From Streptococcus sp. Marseille-Q6470 (lineage in GTDB: Bacteria > Bacillota > Bacilli > Lactobacillales > Streptococcaceae), in the NCBI RefSeq assembly GCF_946902905.1, contig NZ_OX336385.1:1174501-1238500 (forward strand): a stretch of 64,000 nt of DNA, given 5' to 3'. The translations under genes and the position numbers were made by a program. The notes below the pieces were generated by a model. That model saw only the letters and a list, made by a program, of their open reading frames with translations, was not told where the DNA came from and did not search any database. This document shows, one piece after another, positions 48,722-59,315 of the stretch; within the stretch, counting starts at the first letter, position 1; each line of letters begins with the position of its first letter.

Positions 48722-48754
48722 TTTAAGTTAGAATTAAGTTAATAATCTTATACT
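48722..48754 (+). promoter_or_regulatory. htrA promoter with CiaR box
   Basis: TTTAAG (48722-48727), TTAGA and ATTAAG (48733-48738) form the CiaR direct repeat with a 5-base spacer. It ends 10 bases upstream of the -10 TATACT (48749-48754). CiaRH control of htrA is known in pneumococcus. Confidence 0.88.
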
Positions 48755-48784
48755 TTTGCTAATAAATCAAACATGGAGGAATCT

Positions 48785-49969
48785 ATGAAAAAAATACAAA
48801 ATATTTCAAAAAAAATCGGACAACTTTTACTAATTATTCTCATCAGCTTTTTTAGTGGTCTTTTAGGAAGTTTGACTGTTCTTCAATTCAACCAAAAACA
48901 AGGAAATGGAGAACAAAATAGTGCAGCAGTCACTAAGACAGCTTCAAATAATGAAAATTCTACTACGCAGGCTGTAGATAAAGTTAAAGATGCAGTTGTC
49001 TCTATTATCACTTATTCAGGAAACTCTCAAAGTGGTTTTGCTGGAACTGATGATACTGATACAGATTCAAATACTGAACAAATTAACAGTGAAGGTTCTG
49101 GTGTCATCTATAAAAAAGATGGGGATGATGCTTATCTTGTAACTAACACTCACGTTATTAGTGGAGCTAAAAAAGTTGATATTCGTCTAGCAGATGGAAC
49201 AAAAGTACCAGGTGAAATTATTGGTTCTGATACCTATTCTGATATTGCAGTAGTAAAAATCTCTTCAGAGAAGGTTACTACAGTAGCTGAGTTTGGTGAC
49301 TCAAGTCAAATATCTGTTGGGGAAACAGCTATCGCAATTGGTAGTCCTTTAGGGTCAGAATATGCAAATACAGTTACACAAGGGATTGTATCAAGTTTAA
49401 ACAGACACGTTTCTTTGAAATCTGAAGATGGCCAAGCTATTTCAACAAATGCCATCCAAACAGATACAGCTATTAACCCTGGTAACTCTGGAGGTCCTTT
49501 GATCAATATCCAGGGACAAGTTATCGGTATTACATCAAGTAAAATTGCCTCTAATGGTGGAACATCTGTAGAAGGTCTCGGCTTTGCTATTCCTGCAAAT
49601 GATGTTAAGAATATTATCAAACAGTTGGAAAAAGATGGAAAAGTAACTCGACCTGCTCTTGGTATCCACATGGTTAATTTGACAAACCTTAGCACTTCCG
49701 ATCTACAAAAATTAAAACTTCCTGATAATGTTACTTCTGGTGTCGCTGTTCGCTCTGTTCAAAAGAATATGCCTGCAAACGGACATTTACAACAATATGA
49801 TGTCATCACAAAAGTAGATGATACCAAGATTTCATCTACTACTGAATTGCAAAATGCACTTTACAATCACTCTATTGGTGATGAAATAACTGTAACTTAT
49901 TACCGTAATGGTAAAGAAGAGAAAACTACAATCAAGCTAGATAAAAGTACAAGTGATTTAAATCAATAG
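48785..49969 (+). CDS. htrA: Surface serine protease HtrA (DegP family)
   Basis: The 394-residue protease handles misfolded exported proteins and degrades CSP and other competence factors in pneumococcus. An N-terminal membrane anchor ([19 protein letters not shown]) is followed by a trypsin-like domain with His in TNTHVISGA, Asp in YSDIAVVKI and Ser in NPGNSGGPL. One PDZ domain makes up the C-terminal 100 residues. I start at 48785, where GGAGG is 5 bases upstream; the ATG at 48773 lies before that site. Confidence 0.95.
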   Translation: MKKIQNISKKIGQLLLIILISFFSGLLGSLTVLQFNQKQGNGEQNSAAVTKTASNNENSTTQAVDKVKDAVVSIITYSGNSQSGFAGTDDTDTDSNTEQINSEGSGVIYKKDGDDAYLVTNTHVISGAKKVDIRLADGTKVPGEIIGSDTYSDIAVVKISSEKVTTVAEFGDSSQISVGETAIAIGSPLGSEYANTVTQGIVSSLNRHVSLKSEDGQAISTNAIQTDTAINPGNSGGPLINIQGQVIGITSSKIASNGGTSVEGLGFAIPANDVKNIIKQLEKDGKVTRPALGIHMVNLTNLSTSDLQKLKLPDNVTSGVAVRSVQKNMPANGHLQQYDVITKVDDTKISSTTELQNALYNHSIGDEITVTYYRNGKEEKTTIKLDKSTSDLNQ

Positions 49970-49990
49970 TTTACATATTTGTAAACCTAC

Positions 49991-50022
49991 TTTACAGAAT
50001 ATCAAAGATGTGATACTGTAGA
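49991..50022 (+). promoter_or_regulatory. parB promoter immediately before the gene
   Basis: TTTACA (49991-49996), 17 bases and TACTGT (50014-50019) with TGA extension predict a start at or next to the parB ATG (50026). No ribosome binding site is visible. A palindrome GTTTACA-TATT-TGTAAAC (49969-49986) lies upstream. Confidence 0.5.
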
Positions 50023-50025
50023 AAT

Positions 50026-50787
50026 ATGGAAGAACTCAAACTAATTCGTATCAGTGATATTCAAAAAAATCCCTACCAACCTCGTAAAGAATTCTCAAAA
50101 GAAAAAATAGAAGAACTTGCCCAATCTATTAAAGAAAATGGATTAATTCAACCAATTATCGTCCGTCAATCTCCAGTTATTGGATACGAAATCCTAGCTG
50201 GAGAAAGACGGTATCGGGCATCGATAGCAGCTGGGCTATCAGAAGTTCCTGTAATCATCAAAAATTTATCTGATCAGGACATGATGATTCACTCTATCAT
50301 TGAAAATTTACAGCGAGAAGACTTGAATCCGATTGAAGAAGCGAAAGCTTATCAATCTTTAATTGATAAAGGGTATACTCATGCAGACATTGCTGAAAAA
50401 ATGGGGAAATCACGACCATATATTACCAATCTTGTTCGCTTGCTAACACTCCCTGATTTTATTTTAACCGAAGTAGAAGCTGGAAAATTGTCTCAAGCAC
50501 ATGCTAGGCTCCTGATTCAACTATCTACTGACGAACAAAAAAAATTACTCTATCGCATTCAGACAGAGGATTTATCAGTTCGGCAGGTGGAGTATCTACT
50601 TAAAGAAGAAAAAAATAAGAAGAAAATCAAAGAAAAAGATCACTTTATCAAAGAAGAAGAAGAAAATTTAAAAAAATTACTGGGATTAGATGTTCAGATT
50701 CGCCTCCAAAAGAAGGAAGCTGGGAAAATAACCATTTCTTTTCATAATCAAGAAGAGTACCAACGTTTTATTAACAGCCTGAAATAA
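50026..50787 (+). CDS. parB: Chromosome partitioning protein ParB (Spo0J)
   Basis: The 253-residue CTP-dependent DNA clamp loads at parS sites and recruits SMC. The N-terminal domain has QKNPYQPRKEF, the box GYEILAGERRYRAS and IENLQREDLNPIEEAKAY. The helix-turn-helix includes THADIAEKMGKSRPYITNLVRLL. The C-terminal dimer domain follows a Lys-rich linker. No ParA gene is present nearby, as usual in streptococci. Confidence 0.95.
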   Translation: MEELKLIRISDIQKNPYQPRKEFSKEKIEELAQSIKENGLIQPIIVRQSPVIGYEILAGERRYRASIAAGLSEVPVIIKNLSDQDMMIHSIIENLQREDLNPIEEAKAYQSLIDKGYTHADIAEKMGKSRPYITNLVRLLTLPDFILTEVEAGKLSQAHARLLIQLSTDEQKKLLYRIQTEDLSVRQVEYLLKEEKNKKKIKEKDHFIKEEEENLKKLLGLDVQIRLQKKEAGKITISFHNQEEYQRFINSLK

Positions 50788-50817
50788 GGCTGTTATTTTA
50801 TTTTTCTCAAATCACAG

Positions 50818-50957
50818 ACTTATCCACTAAATTAGTAGAGGAAAAATCAGTAAAATCAAAATTTATACCTTTTATCCACAACTTGTGGATAAATCTTTTA
50901 AACATTGTGGATTGTTTTTCACAAGTTGTGGAAAAAATGCTTGCTATATGATAAAAT
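50818..50957. promoter_or_regulatory. oriC: DnaA-box cluster and dnaA promoter
   Basis: Boxes: TTATCCACT (50820-50828), TTATCCACA (50872-50880), TGTGGATAA (50884-50892), TGTGGATTG (50906-50914), TTTTTCACA (50915-50923) and TGTGGAAAA (50927-50935). Two pairs are inverted with exactly 3 bases between (ACT, AGT). TGATAAAAT (50949-50957) is an extended -10 for dnaA. The last box lies where the -35 would be, which fits DnaA autoregulation. Confidence 0.88.
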
Positions 50958-50999
50958 AGTGTTTAAGATTATACCATTTAGAAAAGGAGGAGTTTGTTG

Positions 51000-52358
51000 T
51001 TGAAAGAAAAACAATTTTGGAATCAGATTTTAGAATTAGCTAAAGAAAGATTAACACGATCAATGTTTGATTTCTACGTGACACCTGCTGAATTAATAAA
51101 GGTCGAGGGAAATGTAGCTACTATATTTTTACCAAGATCTGAAATGGAAATGGTTTGGAGTACAAAACTCAATGATATAATTGTAGCTGTCGGTTTCCAA
51201 ATCTACGACACTGAAATAAAAGCCCAATATGTATTAACTAAGGAAGATTCTAATACCTCCGATGTAGCAAGTAATATTGAAAACAGTAATCACCAACAGG
51301 AACAACTTGAAAAATCTATTCCTTATTCAGAAACAGGATTAAGAGATATTTATACTTTTGATAATTTTATCCAAGGTGATGGAAATATTTGGGCTAAGTC
51401 TGCTGCTTTAGCCGTCTCAGAAGATCCTGGACTAACTTATAATCCTCTGTTTATATATGGAGGACCCGGTTTAGGAAAAACTCACTTACTCAATGCTCTG
51501 GGAAATGAAATTCTCAAAAAAAATCCTAATGCGCGTGTTAAATACATTCCTGCTGAAAGCTTTATTAATGAATTTTTAGATCATCTAAGGCTAAATGATA
51601 TGGATAATTTTAAAAAAACCTATCGAAGTTTAGATCTCCTTCTTATTGATGATATTCAATCTCTTAGTGGAAATAAAGTACAAACTCAGGATGAATTTTT
51701 TAATACATTTAACAAACTTCACAGTAATAATAAACAGATTGTTTTAACGAGTGACCGCAGACCAGAACAACTAGAAAATTTACCTGAGCGTCTTGTCACG
51801 CGCTTCTCATGGGGATTAACAACGGATATTACTCCTCCAGATTTTGAAACTCGTATTGCTATTTTAAACAGTAAAACAGAGGATCTTGATTATCATTTTC
51901 AACCTGACACAATCGAATATTTGGCTGGCCAGTTTGACTCTAATGTACGTGAACTAGAAGGTGCGCTCAAAGATATTAGTCTCATGGCTAAAGTCAAACA
52001 AATAAACACGATAACTGTGGATATCGCATCTGAGGCTATACGTGCTCGAAAACAAAGTGTTAGCACCATGACTGTTATTCCGATTGAAAAAATCCAAGAG
52101 GAAGTCGGAAACTTTTATGATGTCAGCGTTAAGGAGATGAAGGGAACTAGACGTGTTCAGAATATTGTTCTAGCTCGTCAAGTTGCTATGTATCTAGCTA
52201 GAGAGCTGACAGATAATAGCCTTCCAAAAATCGGAAAAGAATTTGGTGGTAAAGATCATACGACCGTCATTCATGCTCATGCAAAAATCAAATCTATGAT
52301 TGAAACGGATGATAAATTACGTATAGAAATCGAAACTATCAAAAAGAAAATCAAATAA
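51000..52358 (+). CDS. dnaA: Chromosomal replication initiator DnaA
   Basis: The 452-residue AAA+ initiator has domain I (about residues 1-80), a variable linker, and Walker [16 protein letters not shown]. Walker B is [12 protein letters not shown], sensor VLTSDRRP, and the domain IV DNA-binding signature [15 protein letters not shown]. Three TTG codons in a row (50994, 50997, 51000) precede KEKQFWN. GGAGG ends at 50990, so the third TTG has the best spacing (9 bases), but any of the three could initiate. Confidence 0.95.
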   Translation: MKEKQFWNQILELAKERLTRSMFDFYVTPAELIKVEGNVATIFLPRSEMEMVWSTKLNDIIVAVGFQIYDTEIKAQYVLTKEDSNTSDVASNIENSNHQQEQLEKSIPYSETGLRDIYTFDNFIQGDGNIWAKSAALAVSEDPGLTYNPLFIYGGPGLGKTHLLNALGNEILKKNPNARVKYIPAESFINEFLDHLRLNDMDNFKKTYRSLDLLLIDDIQSLSGNKVQTQDEFFNTFNKLHSNNKQIVLTSDRRPEQLENLPERLVTRFSWGLTTDITPPDFETRIAILNSKTEDLDYHFQPDTIEYLAGQFDSNVRELEGALKDISLMAKVKQINTITVDIASEAIRARKQSVSTMTVIPIEKIQEEVGNFYDVSVKEMKGTRRVQNIVLARQVAMYLARELTDNSLPKIGKEFGGKDHTTVIHAHAKIKSMIETDDKLRIEIETIKKKIK

Positions 52359-52360
52359 CT

Positions 52361-52481
52361 TGTGGATAAGTGTTTACATTTTTACTAATTTATACACATC
52401 TTTTAAACAAGTGTAACTTCTTAAATTTTCTAAACTAAACTAGGTTTTCCACAAATTTCACACAGCCTACTATTACTATTA
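52361..52481. promoter_or_regulatory. dnaA-dnaN intergenic origin: DnaA boxes and DnaA-trio unwinding element
   Basis: TGTGGATAA (52361-52369), TTATACACA (52390-52398) and TTTTCCACA (52445-52453) are DnaA boxes. Next to a short GC stretch the plus strand reads CTACTATTACTATTA (52467-52481), that is, 3'-GAT-GAT-AAT-GAT-AAT on the other strand. This matches the DnaA-trio motif that marks the unwinding site in Bacillus. A+T-rich DNA follows up to the dnaN ribosome binding site. Confidence 0.75.
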
Positions 52482-52516
52482 ACCTTCTAATAATAAAAAT
52501 AAATAAAGGAGATTCC

Positions 52517-53653
52517 ATGATTCATTTTTCAATTAACAAAAATCTATTCCTGCAATCATTAAATATTACAAAACGTGCTATTAGTTCTAAAAATGCTATT
52601 CCTGTTTTATCAACGATCAAAATCGATGTGACAAACGAAGGAATTACATTAATTGGATCTAATGGTCAAATTTCAATTGAAAACTTCATTTCTCAAAAAG
52701 ATGAAAATGCAGGTCTTTTGATTAACTCTTTAGGTTCTATCCTTCTAGAAGCTTCATTCTTTATCAATGTAGTATCAAGTCTTCCAGATGTGACTCTTGA
52801 TTTCAAAGAGATCGAGCAACATCAGATTGTATTAACAAGTGGAAAATCAGAGATTACCCTTAAAGGTAAAGATAGTGAACAATATCCACGTATCCAGGAA
52901 ATCGCTGCAAGTAATCCTTTAGTTCTTGAAACAAAACTTCTTAAGAAGATTATCAACGAAACTGCCTTTGCAGCTAGTGTACAAGAAAGTCGTCCTATTT
53001 TGACTGGTGTTCACTTTGTTTTGAGTAATCATCAAGAATTAAAAACAGTTGCAACAGACTCACATCGTCTGAGCCAGAAAAAATTAACTCTTGAGAAAAA
53101 TAGTGATAATTTTGATGTTGTTATCCCAAGTCGCTCTCTACGCGAATTTTCAGCTGTTTTTACGGACGATATTGAAACAGTAGAGATTTTCTTTGCAAAT
53201 AATCAAATTCTCTTTAGAAGCGAAAATATTAGCTTCTATACACGCCTCTTAGAAGGTAATTATCCTGATACAGATCGCTTAATTCCAACCGACTTTAATA
53301 CGACAGTGACTTTTGATGTTGTTCATTTACGTCAATCTATGGAACGTGCTCGTCTTTTATCAAGTGCTACTCAAAATGGAACTGTAAAATTAGAAATCAA
53401 ACAAGGAGTAGTTACAGCACATGTAAATTCTCCAGAAGTTGGTAAAGTAGATGAAGAAATCGATACAGTTGCTGTATCTGGTGAAGATTTAACGATTAGC
53501 TTTAACCCAACTTACTTGATTGAAGCATTAAAAGCCTTGAATAGTGAAAAGGTAACAATCAGCTTCATCTCAGCAGTTCGTCCTTTTACTTTGGTACCAG
53601 CTGACACAGATGAAGATTTCATGCAGCTGATTACACCAGTTCGTACAAATTAA
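52517..53653 (+). CDS. dnaN: DNA polymerase III sliding clamp (beta)
   Basis: The 378-residue ring-forming processivity clamp starts MIHFSINKNLFLQSLNITKR. Three clamp domains are present, with KGKDSEQYPRIQE, ATDSHRLSQK and LEGNYPDTDRLIP in the expected order. It ends with the hydrophobic-pocket segment FTLVPADTDEDFMQLITPVR. It follows dnaA after 158 bases containing the unwinding element. Confidence 0.98.
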   Translation: MIHFSINKNLFLQSLNITKRAISSKNAIPVLSTIKIDVTNEGITLIGSNGQISIENFISQKDENAGLLINSLGSILLEASFFINVVSSLPDVTLDFKEIEQHQIVLTSGKSEITLKGKDSEQYPRIQEIAASNPLVLETKLLKKIINETAFAASVQESRPILTGVHFVLSNHQELKTVATDSHRLSQKKLTLEKNSDNFDVVIPSRSLREFSAVFTDDIETVEIFFANNQILFRSENISFYTRLLEGNYPDTDRLIPTDFNTTVTFDVVHLRQSMERARLLSSATQNGTVKLEIKQGVVTAHVNSPEVGKVDEEIDTVAVSGEDLTISFNPTYLIEALKALNSEKVTISFISAVRPFTLVPADTDEDFMQLITPVRTN

Positions 53654-53655
53654 TA

Positions 53656-53684
53656 GAAAGAGGTTGAGCCTAGCTCACCTCTTT
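53656..53684 (+). terminator. Terminator after dnaN
   Basis: AAAGAGGTTGAGC (53656-53668) pairs with GCTCACCTCTTT (53672-53683) with one bulged base, followed by TTA. Confidence 0.75.
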
Positions 53685-53688
53685 TATG

Positions 53689-53694
53689 ATATAA
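53689..53694 (+). promoter_or_regulatory. Promoter of the DUF951 gene
   Basis: TATAAT with TGA extension, followed by AAAAGGAG before the ATG at 53720. Confidence 0.7.
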
Positions 53695-53719
53695 TCAGAA
53701 ATATGAAAAGGAGAGTAGT

Positions 53720-53914
53720 ATGTATCAAGTTGGAAATTTTGTTGAAATGAAAAAACCACACGCTTGTACAATCAAGTCTACAGGTAAAAAAGCCAATCGT
53801 TGGGAAATCACACGTTTAGGTGCAGATATCAAGATAAAATGCAGCAATTGTGATCACGTTGTTATGATGAGTCGTTATGATTTTGAAAGAAAAATGAGTA
53901 AAATCATTGACTAA
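53720..53914 (+). CDS. DUF951 family small protein
   Basis: The 64-residue protein has the family pattern VEMKKPHACTIKSTGKKANR, WEITRLGADIKIKCSNCDHVV and MMSRYDFERK. Two cysteines (CSNC) with an upstream HAC suggest metal binding or nucleic-acid contact. It is conserved between dnaN and ychF in streptococci; the function is unknown. Confidence 0.88.
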   Translation: MYQVGNFVEMKKPHACTIKSTGKKANRWEITRLGADIKIKCSNCDHVVMMSRYDFERKMSKIID

Positions 53915-53956
53915 AGGCAAGAAGTTAGAGGGTTAGCAAGTTTTCCCTTTTTGTGT

Positions 53957-53962
53957 TATAAT
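53957..53962 (+). promoter_or_regulatory. ychF promoter (extended -10)
   Basis: TGTTATAAT (TGT extension) lies 37 bases before the ychF ATG, followed by CGGAGAA as ribosome binding site. Confidence 0.7.
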
Positions 53963-53998
53963 ATTGAATATTGAAATGTGAACGGAGAATGAGAAATT

Positions 53999-55114
53999 AT
54001 GGCTTTAACAGCAGGTATCGTGGGTTTGCCAAATGTTGGTAAATCAACCCTATTTAATGCAATTACAAAAGCAGGAGCAGAGGCTGCAAACTATCCATTT
54101 GCAACCATTGATCCAAACGTTGGGATGGTAGAAGTTCCAGATGAACGCCTCCAAAAATTGACGGAAATGATTACTCCTAAGAAAACAGTCCCAACAACCT
54201 TTGAATTTACAGATATTGCAGGGATTGTCAAAGGGGCTTCTAAAGGTGAAGGTCTTGGGAACAAATTCTTGGCCAATATCCGTGAAGTTGATGCCATTGT
54301 TCATGTGGTTCGTGCCTTTGATGATGAAAATGTCATGCGTGAGCAAGGTCGTGAAGATGATTTTGTAGATCCATTAGCAGATATTGATACCATTAACCTA
54401 GAGTTGATTCTTGCGGACTTAGAATCTGTGAATAAACGCTATGCGCGTGTGGAAAAGATGGCTCGTACGCAAAAAGATAAGGAATCTGTTGCAGAATTTA
54501 ACGTTCTTCAAAAGATTAAACCAGTTCTTGAAGATGGAAAATCAGCTCGTACCATTGAATTCACAGATGAAGAACAAAAAGTAGTTAAAGGACTCTTCCT
54601 CTTGACCACTAAACCAGTTCTTTATGTAGCAAATGTGGATGAGGATGTGGTTGCAGATCCAGATTCGATCGATTATGTGAAGCAAATCCGTGAATTCGCA
54701 GCAACAGAAAATGCAGAGGTGGTGGTCATTTCTGCGCGTGCTGAAGAAGAAATTTCTGAGTTAGACGATGAAGATAAAAAAGAGTTTCTTGAAGCCATTG
54801 GTTTGACAGAATCTGGTGTGGATAAGTTGACTCGAGCTGCTTACCATCTATTAGGACTTGGAACTTACTTCACAGCTGGTGAAAAAGAAGTTCGTGCTTG
54901 GACCTTTAAACGAGGTATGAAAGCTCCTCAAGCAGCTGGTATTATCCACTCTGACTTCGAAAAAGGATTTATTCGTGCAGTAACGATGTCTTATGATGAT
55001 TTGATTAAATACGGATCTGAAAAGGCTGTAAAAGAAGCTGGACGCTTGCGTGAAGAAGGGAAAGAATATGTCGTTCAAGATGGCGACATCATGGAATTCC
55101 GCTTTAACGTTTAA
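53999..55114 (+). CDS. ychF: Redox/ribosome-associated GTPase-ATPase YchF (Ola1 family)
   Basis: The 371-residue P-loop protein has G1 [13 protein letters not shown] and G3 [17 protein letters not shown] coiled-coil insertion follows, and a C-terminal TGS domain ([18 protein letters not shown] to [14 protein letters not shown]). The G4 motif is VANVDED rather than NKxD, in line with ATP preference in this family. Confidence 0.96.
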   Translation: MALTAGIVGLPNVGKSTLFNAITKAGAEAANYPFATIDPNVGMVEVPDERLQKLTEMITPKKTVPTTFEFTDIAGIVKGASKGEGLGNKFLANIREVDAIVHVVRAFDDENVMREQGREDDFVDPLADIDTINLELILADLESVNKRYARVEKMARTQKDKESVAEFNVLQKIKPVLEDGKSARTIEFTDEEQKVVKGLFLLTTKPVLYVANVDEDVVADPDSIDYVKQIREFAATENAEVVVISARAEEEISELDDEDKKEFLEAIGLTESGVDKLTRAAYHLLGLGTYFTAGEKEVRAWTFKRGMKAPQAAGIIHSDFEKGFIRAVTMSYDDLIKYGSEKAVKEAGRLREEGKEYVVQDGDIMEFRFNV

Positions 55115-55139
55115 TGAACATTTTAAATAGTGTCAATTA

Positions 55140-55164
55140 GGTTGGAAAAAAATTCCAACCCTTT
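55140..55164 (+). terminator. Terminator after ychF
   Basis: GGTTGGAA (55140-55147) pairs with TTCCAACC (55153-55160), followed by CTTTT. Confidence 0.75.
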
Positions 55165-55186
55165 TGGCTTTTGAAAGGAAAAATAA

Positions 55187-55756
55187 ATGACAAAACTACT
55201 TGTGGGATTGGGAAATCCAGGAGATAAATATTTTGAAACCAAACATAATGTTGGCTTTATGCTGATTGATCAACTAGCAAAAAAACAGAACGTCACCTTT
55301 ACACACGATAAGATATTCCAAGCCGAGTTAGCTTCATTTTTCCTTAATGGTGAAAAAATTTATCTGGTGAAACCGACTACTTTTATGAATGAAAGTGGAA
55401 AAGCAGTTCATGCTTTATTAACCTACTATGGTTTAGATATTGAAGATTTACTCATTATTTACGATGATCTTGACATGGAAGTTGGAAAAATTCGTCTTCG
55501 AGCTAAAGGCTCAGCTGGTGGCCATAATGGAATCAAGTCAATTATTCAACATATTGGTACACAGGTTTTCAATCGTGTAAAGATTGGTATTGGAAGACCT
55601 AAAAAAGGAATGTCAGTGGTTCATCATGTTTTGAGTAAGTTTGATCAAGAAGATTATATTGGTATTTTACAGTCAATTGACAAAGTTGACGACGCTGTAA
55701 ACTATTATTTACAAGAGAATAACTTTGAAAAAACAATGCAGAAATATAATGGGTAA
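55187..55756 (+). CDS. pth: Peptidyl-tRNA hydrolase
   Basis: The 189-residue enzyme frees tRNA from stalled peptidyl-t[13 protein letters not shown], the catalytic His in [11 protein letters not shown], the [10 protein letters not shown] region, and [23 protein letters not shown] are all family signatures. Its end overlaps the possible GTG/ATG start region of mfd. Confidence 0.97.
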   Translation: MTKLLVGLGNPGDKYFETKHNVGFMLIDQLAKKQNVTFTHDKIFQAELASFFLNGEKIYLVKPTTFMNESGKAVHALLTYYGLDIEDLLIIYDDLDMEVGKIRLRAKGSAGGHNGIKSIIQHIGTQVFNRVKIGIGRPKKGMSVVHHVLSKFDQEDYIGILQSIDKVDDAVNYYLQENNFEKTMQKYNG

Positions 55757-55760
55757 AGAA

Positions 55761-58700
55761 ATGTCATTAATCGATTTCTTTTTAGAGAATAAGCAGATAC
55801 ATTCATGGAATGAGCATTTATCTCTCAAACAAAGACAATTACTATTAGGTCTTTCTGGTTCAGGAAAGTCTTTGGCTATTGCAAGTAGTGCAAAAAATCA
55901 GGACAAAATTTTAGTAATGACTTCGACTTATGGAGAGGCTGAACGTCTGGTCAATGATTTAATTTCCATCTTAGGTTCAGATTTAGTTTATCCATTCTTA
56001 GTAGATGATTCACCAATGGTAGAATTTTTAGTATCGTCACAAGAAAAGATTTTTTCTCGCGTCGAAGCTTTGCGTTTTTTAAGAGATAGGTCTCAAAAAG
56101 GGATTTTAGTTTGTAACCTAGCAGCTAGTCGCTTATTTTTACCAGATCCTCAAGTTTTTGATAATAGTATTTTAAAGCTTGAAATTGGCCAAGAATGTGA
56201 ACAAAGTGAACTAAAAAATCACTTGATTTCTCTTGGTTATAAAAAAGTTACACAAGTTCAAAGTCAAGGTGAGTTTAGTCTTCGAGGAGATATTCTGGAT
56301 ATCTTTGAAACCTCTCAAATATCTCCTTATCGAATAGAATTTTTTGGTGATGAGATTGATGGGATTAGAGAATTTGATGCTGAAACTCAATTATCAAAAG
56401 ATAGTCAATCTCAAGTCTTGATTTATCCAGCTAGTGATATTTTGCTAACTGATGAAGATTATCATCGTGGTCAAAAATTCTTAGAACATGAGATTGATAA
56501 AGCTATTTCTCCAACTTTAAAGTCTTACTTAGAAGAAGTTTTTAGTTGTACGAAAGAGCAAGTTCTTCATGCAGATATTCGCAAGTTTTTATCTGTTTTT
56601 TATAAAAAACAGTGGACATTGATAGACTATTTGAATCAAGTTCCTATTATCTTTGATGATTTTCAAAAAATTATCAATCAGTATGATGTTTTTGATAAGG
56701 AAACAGCTAGTTACTTGACAGAAGATTTACACAATAGTAAAGTTGTGTCAAATTTACAATATTTTTCTGATGTAGAAAGTCAATTAAAAAAATATGTACC
56801 AGCGAGTTTCTTTTCGAATTTTCAAAAGGGTCTTGGAAATCTAAAATTTGATCATCTTTATCAATTTAATCAATATCCAATGCAGGAGTTCTTTAATCAG
56901 TTTTCTTTTCTGAAAGAAGAAATTGAACGTTATAAAAAATTGAAGTATACGATTGTTCTTCAATCAAGTAGCAAAACTGAACTAAAGAAATTGTCAACGA
57001 TTCTTGATGAATATGGCATTAACGTTGATAATAGTAATGGAAATGAAGTCTGTAAAGCATCTGTCAACCTTATTGAAGGAAATCTTCGTCATGGTTTTCA
57101 TTTTGTAGATGAGAATCTTGTATTCATCACTGAATATGAAATTTTTAAAAAGAAGATTAAACGCAAGTATCGCAGACAAAATATTAGCAACGCTGAACGA
57201 TTAAAAGATTACAGTGAACTACAAAAAGGAGATTATGTTGTTCATCAAATCCATGGTGTTGGTCAATATTTAGGTATTGAAACGATTGAAATAAAAGGAA
57301 TTCATAGAGACTACGTAAGTGTCCAATATCAAAATGGAGATCGAATTTCTATCCCTGTAGAGCAGATACAGACTCTTTCTAAATATGTTTCTAGTGATGG
57401 TAAGGCTCCAAAGTTAAATAAATTAAACGATGGACGTTTTAAAAAAGCGAAGCAAAAAGTTAAAAATCAAGTTGAAGATATTGCAGATGACTTAATTAAA
57501 CTGTATGCCGAGAGAAGTCAACTCAAAGGATATGCATTTTCAAAAGATGATGAAGATCAGGTTGCTTTTGATGAGGCTTTCCCTTATGTTGAAACTGAAG
57601 ATCAACTTCGAAGTATTGAAGAAATTAAGAAGGATATGCAAGCTCCTCAACCGATGGACCGACTTTTAGTTGGAGATGTTGGTTTTGGTAAGACAGAAGT
57701 AGCAATGAGAGCTGCTTTTAAGGCTGTCAATAATCATAAACAGGTTGTTGTTTTAGTACCTACTACAGTTTTGGCTCAGCAACATTATAGTAATTTCAAG
57801 GAAAGATTTGAGCAATTTGCTGTCAATGTAGATGTTTTGAGTCGTTTTAGAAGTAAAAAAGAGCAGACTGAGACACTTGAAAAATTGAAAAAAGGACAAG
57901 TAGACATTTTGATAGGAACTCATCGCGTTTTATCTAAAGATGTTGAATTTGCTGATTTAGGATTGATCATTATCGATGAGGAGCAGCGTTTTGGTGTCAA
58001 GCATAAAGAAGCACTCAAGGAATTAAAAAAGAAGGTTGATGTCTTAACCTTGACAGCTACACCGATTCCTCGAACTCTTCATATGTCTATGTTAGGTATC
58101 CGAGATTTATCTGTCATCGAAACTCCTCCAACAAATCGATACCCTGTACAAACCTATGTCCTTGAACAGAATGATCGTGTCATTCGTGATGCTGTATTGA
58201 GAGAAATTGATCGTGGTGGTCAGGTTTACTATCTTTACAATAAAGTTGACACGATTGAAAAGAAGGTTTCAGAGTTACAAGAACTGATTCCAGAAGCTTC
58301 TATTGGTTTTGTTCATGGTCAAATGAGTGAAATTCGTTTGGAGAATACACTACTTGACTTTATTGAAGGTGAATATGATATTTTAGTAACAACAACAATC
58401 ATTGAAACAGGGGTAGACATTCCAAATGCAAATACCTTGTTTATAGAAAATGCAGATCACATGGGATTGTCAACCTTGTATCAACTTAGAGGTCGGGTTG
58501 GTCGTAGTAATCGTATTGCTTATGCCTATCTTATGTATCAACCAGATAAATCATTGACAGAAGTTTCTGAGAAAAGATTAGAAGCTATCAAAGGTTTCAC
58601 TGAATTGGGTTCTGGTTTCAAAATCGCTATGCGCGATTTATCTATTCGTGGAGCGGGTAATCTTTTAGGAAGTTCGCAGTCAGGTTTTATCGATTCTGTT

Positions 58701-59252
58701 GGTTTTGAACTCTATTCTCAATTACTGGAAGAAGCAATTGCTAAGAAAAATGGAACTGCTAAGAAACGTGAAAAAGGAAATGCTGAGTTAATTCTACAAA
58801 TTGATGCTTATCTTCCGGATGAGTACATTTCAGATGAACGACATAAAATTGAAATTTACAAGAGAATTCGTCAAATTGACAACCGTGTCAACTACGAAGA
58901 ATTACAAGATGAGTTGATAGACCGATTTGGAGAGTATCCAGATGTAGTTGCTTACCTCTTAGAAATTGGATTAGCTAAAGCTTATCTTGATAAAGTCTTT
59001 GTCAATCGTGTTGAAAGAAGAGATAATAAGCTTGTGATTCAATTTGAAAAGATATCTCAACAACTATTCTTAACTCAAGATTATTTCCAAGCCCTCTCAC
59101 AGACAAGTTTGAAGGCTAACATTTCTGAGAATCAAGGTTTGATAGAAGTTGTTTTTGATATTCGAAATAAAAAAGATTATGAGATTTTAGAAGGTCTTTT
59201 AACCTTCGGAGAAACATTAGCAAACATAAAAGAGTCAAAAGAGTCACATTAG
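55761..59252 (+). CDS. mfd: Transcription-repair coupling factor
   Basis: The 1163-residue translocase removes stalled RNA polymerase and recruits UvrA. The N-terminal UvrB-like region is followed by the RNA polymerase interaction domain ([19 protein letters not shown]). The RecG-like motor has Walker [33 protein letters not shown] and TATPIPRTL, and the C-terminal TRCF domain includes [18 protein letters not shown] chose the ATG at 55761; an in-frame ATG at 55749 has no better ribosome binding site. It starts 4 bases after the pth stop. Confidence 0.96.
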   Translation: MSLIDFFLENKQIHSWNEHLSLKQRQLLLGLSGSGKSLAIASSAKNQDKILVMTSTYGEAERLVNDLISILGSDLVYPFLVDDSPMVEFLVSSQEKIFSRVEALRFLRDRSQKGILVCNLAASRLFLPDPQVFDNSILKLEIGQECEQSELKNHLISLGYKKVTQVQSQGEFSLRGDILDIFETSQISPYRIEFFGDEIDGIREFDAETQLSKDSQSQVLIYPASDILLTDEDYHRGQKFLEHEIDKAISPTLKSYLEEVFSCTKEQVLHADIRKFLSVFYKKQWTLIDYLNQVPIIFDDFQKIINQYDVFDKETASYLTEDLHNSKVVSNLQYFSDVESQLKKYVPASFFSNFQKGLGNLKFDHLYQFNQYPMQEFFNQFSFLKEEIERYKKLKYTIVLQSSSKTELKKLSTILDEYGINVDNSNGNEVCKASVNLIEGNLRHGFHFVDENLVFITEYEIFKKKIKRKYRRQNISNAERLKDYSELQKGDYVVHQIHGVGQYLGIETIEIKGIHRDYVSVQYQNGDRISIPVEQIQTLSKYVSSDGKAPKLNKLNDGRFKKAKQKVKNQVEDIADDLIKLYAERSQLKGYAFSKDDEDQVAFDEAFPYVETEDQLRSIEEIKKDMQAPQPMDRLLVGDVGFGKTEVAMRAAFKAVNNHKQVVVLVPTTVLAQQHYSNFKERFEQFAVNVDVLSRFRSKKEQTETLEKLKKGQVDILIGTHRVLSKDVEFADLGLIIIDEEQRFGVKHKEALKELKKKVDVLTLTATPIPRTLHMSMLGIRDLSVIETPPTNRYPVQTYVLEQNDRVIRDAVLREIDRGGQVYYLYNKVDTIEKKVSELQELIPEASIGFVHGQMSEIRLENTLLDFIEGEYDILVTTTIIETGVDIPNANTLFIENADHMGLSTLYQLRGRVGRSNRIAYAYLMYQPDKSLTEVSEKRLEAIKGFTELGSGFKIAMRDLSIRGAGNLLGSSQSGFIDSVGFELYSQLLEEAIAKKNGTAKKREKGNAELILQIDAYLPDEYISDERHKIEIYKRIRQIDNRVNYEELQDELIDRFGEYPDVVAYLLEIGLAKAYLDKVFVNRVERRDNKLVIQFEKISQQLFLTQDYFQALSQTSLKANISENQGLIEVVFDIRNKKDYEILEGLLTFGETLANIKESKESH

Positions 59253-59289
59253 GAGTTACCTTTTTTCTTCTATAAAAGGGATAAAAATG

Positions 59290-59297
59290 GTACAATA
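59290..59297 (+). promoter_or_regulatory. Promoter before rqcP
   Basis: TGGTACAAT (TACAAT near 59292) is an extended -10, followed by GAGG before the ATG at 59316. Confidence 0.55.
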
Positions 59298-59315
59298 ATA
59301 ATTTGAGGTATTAAG

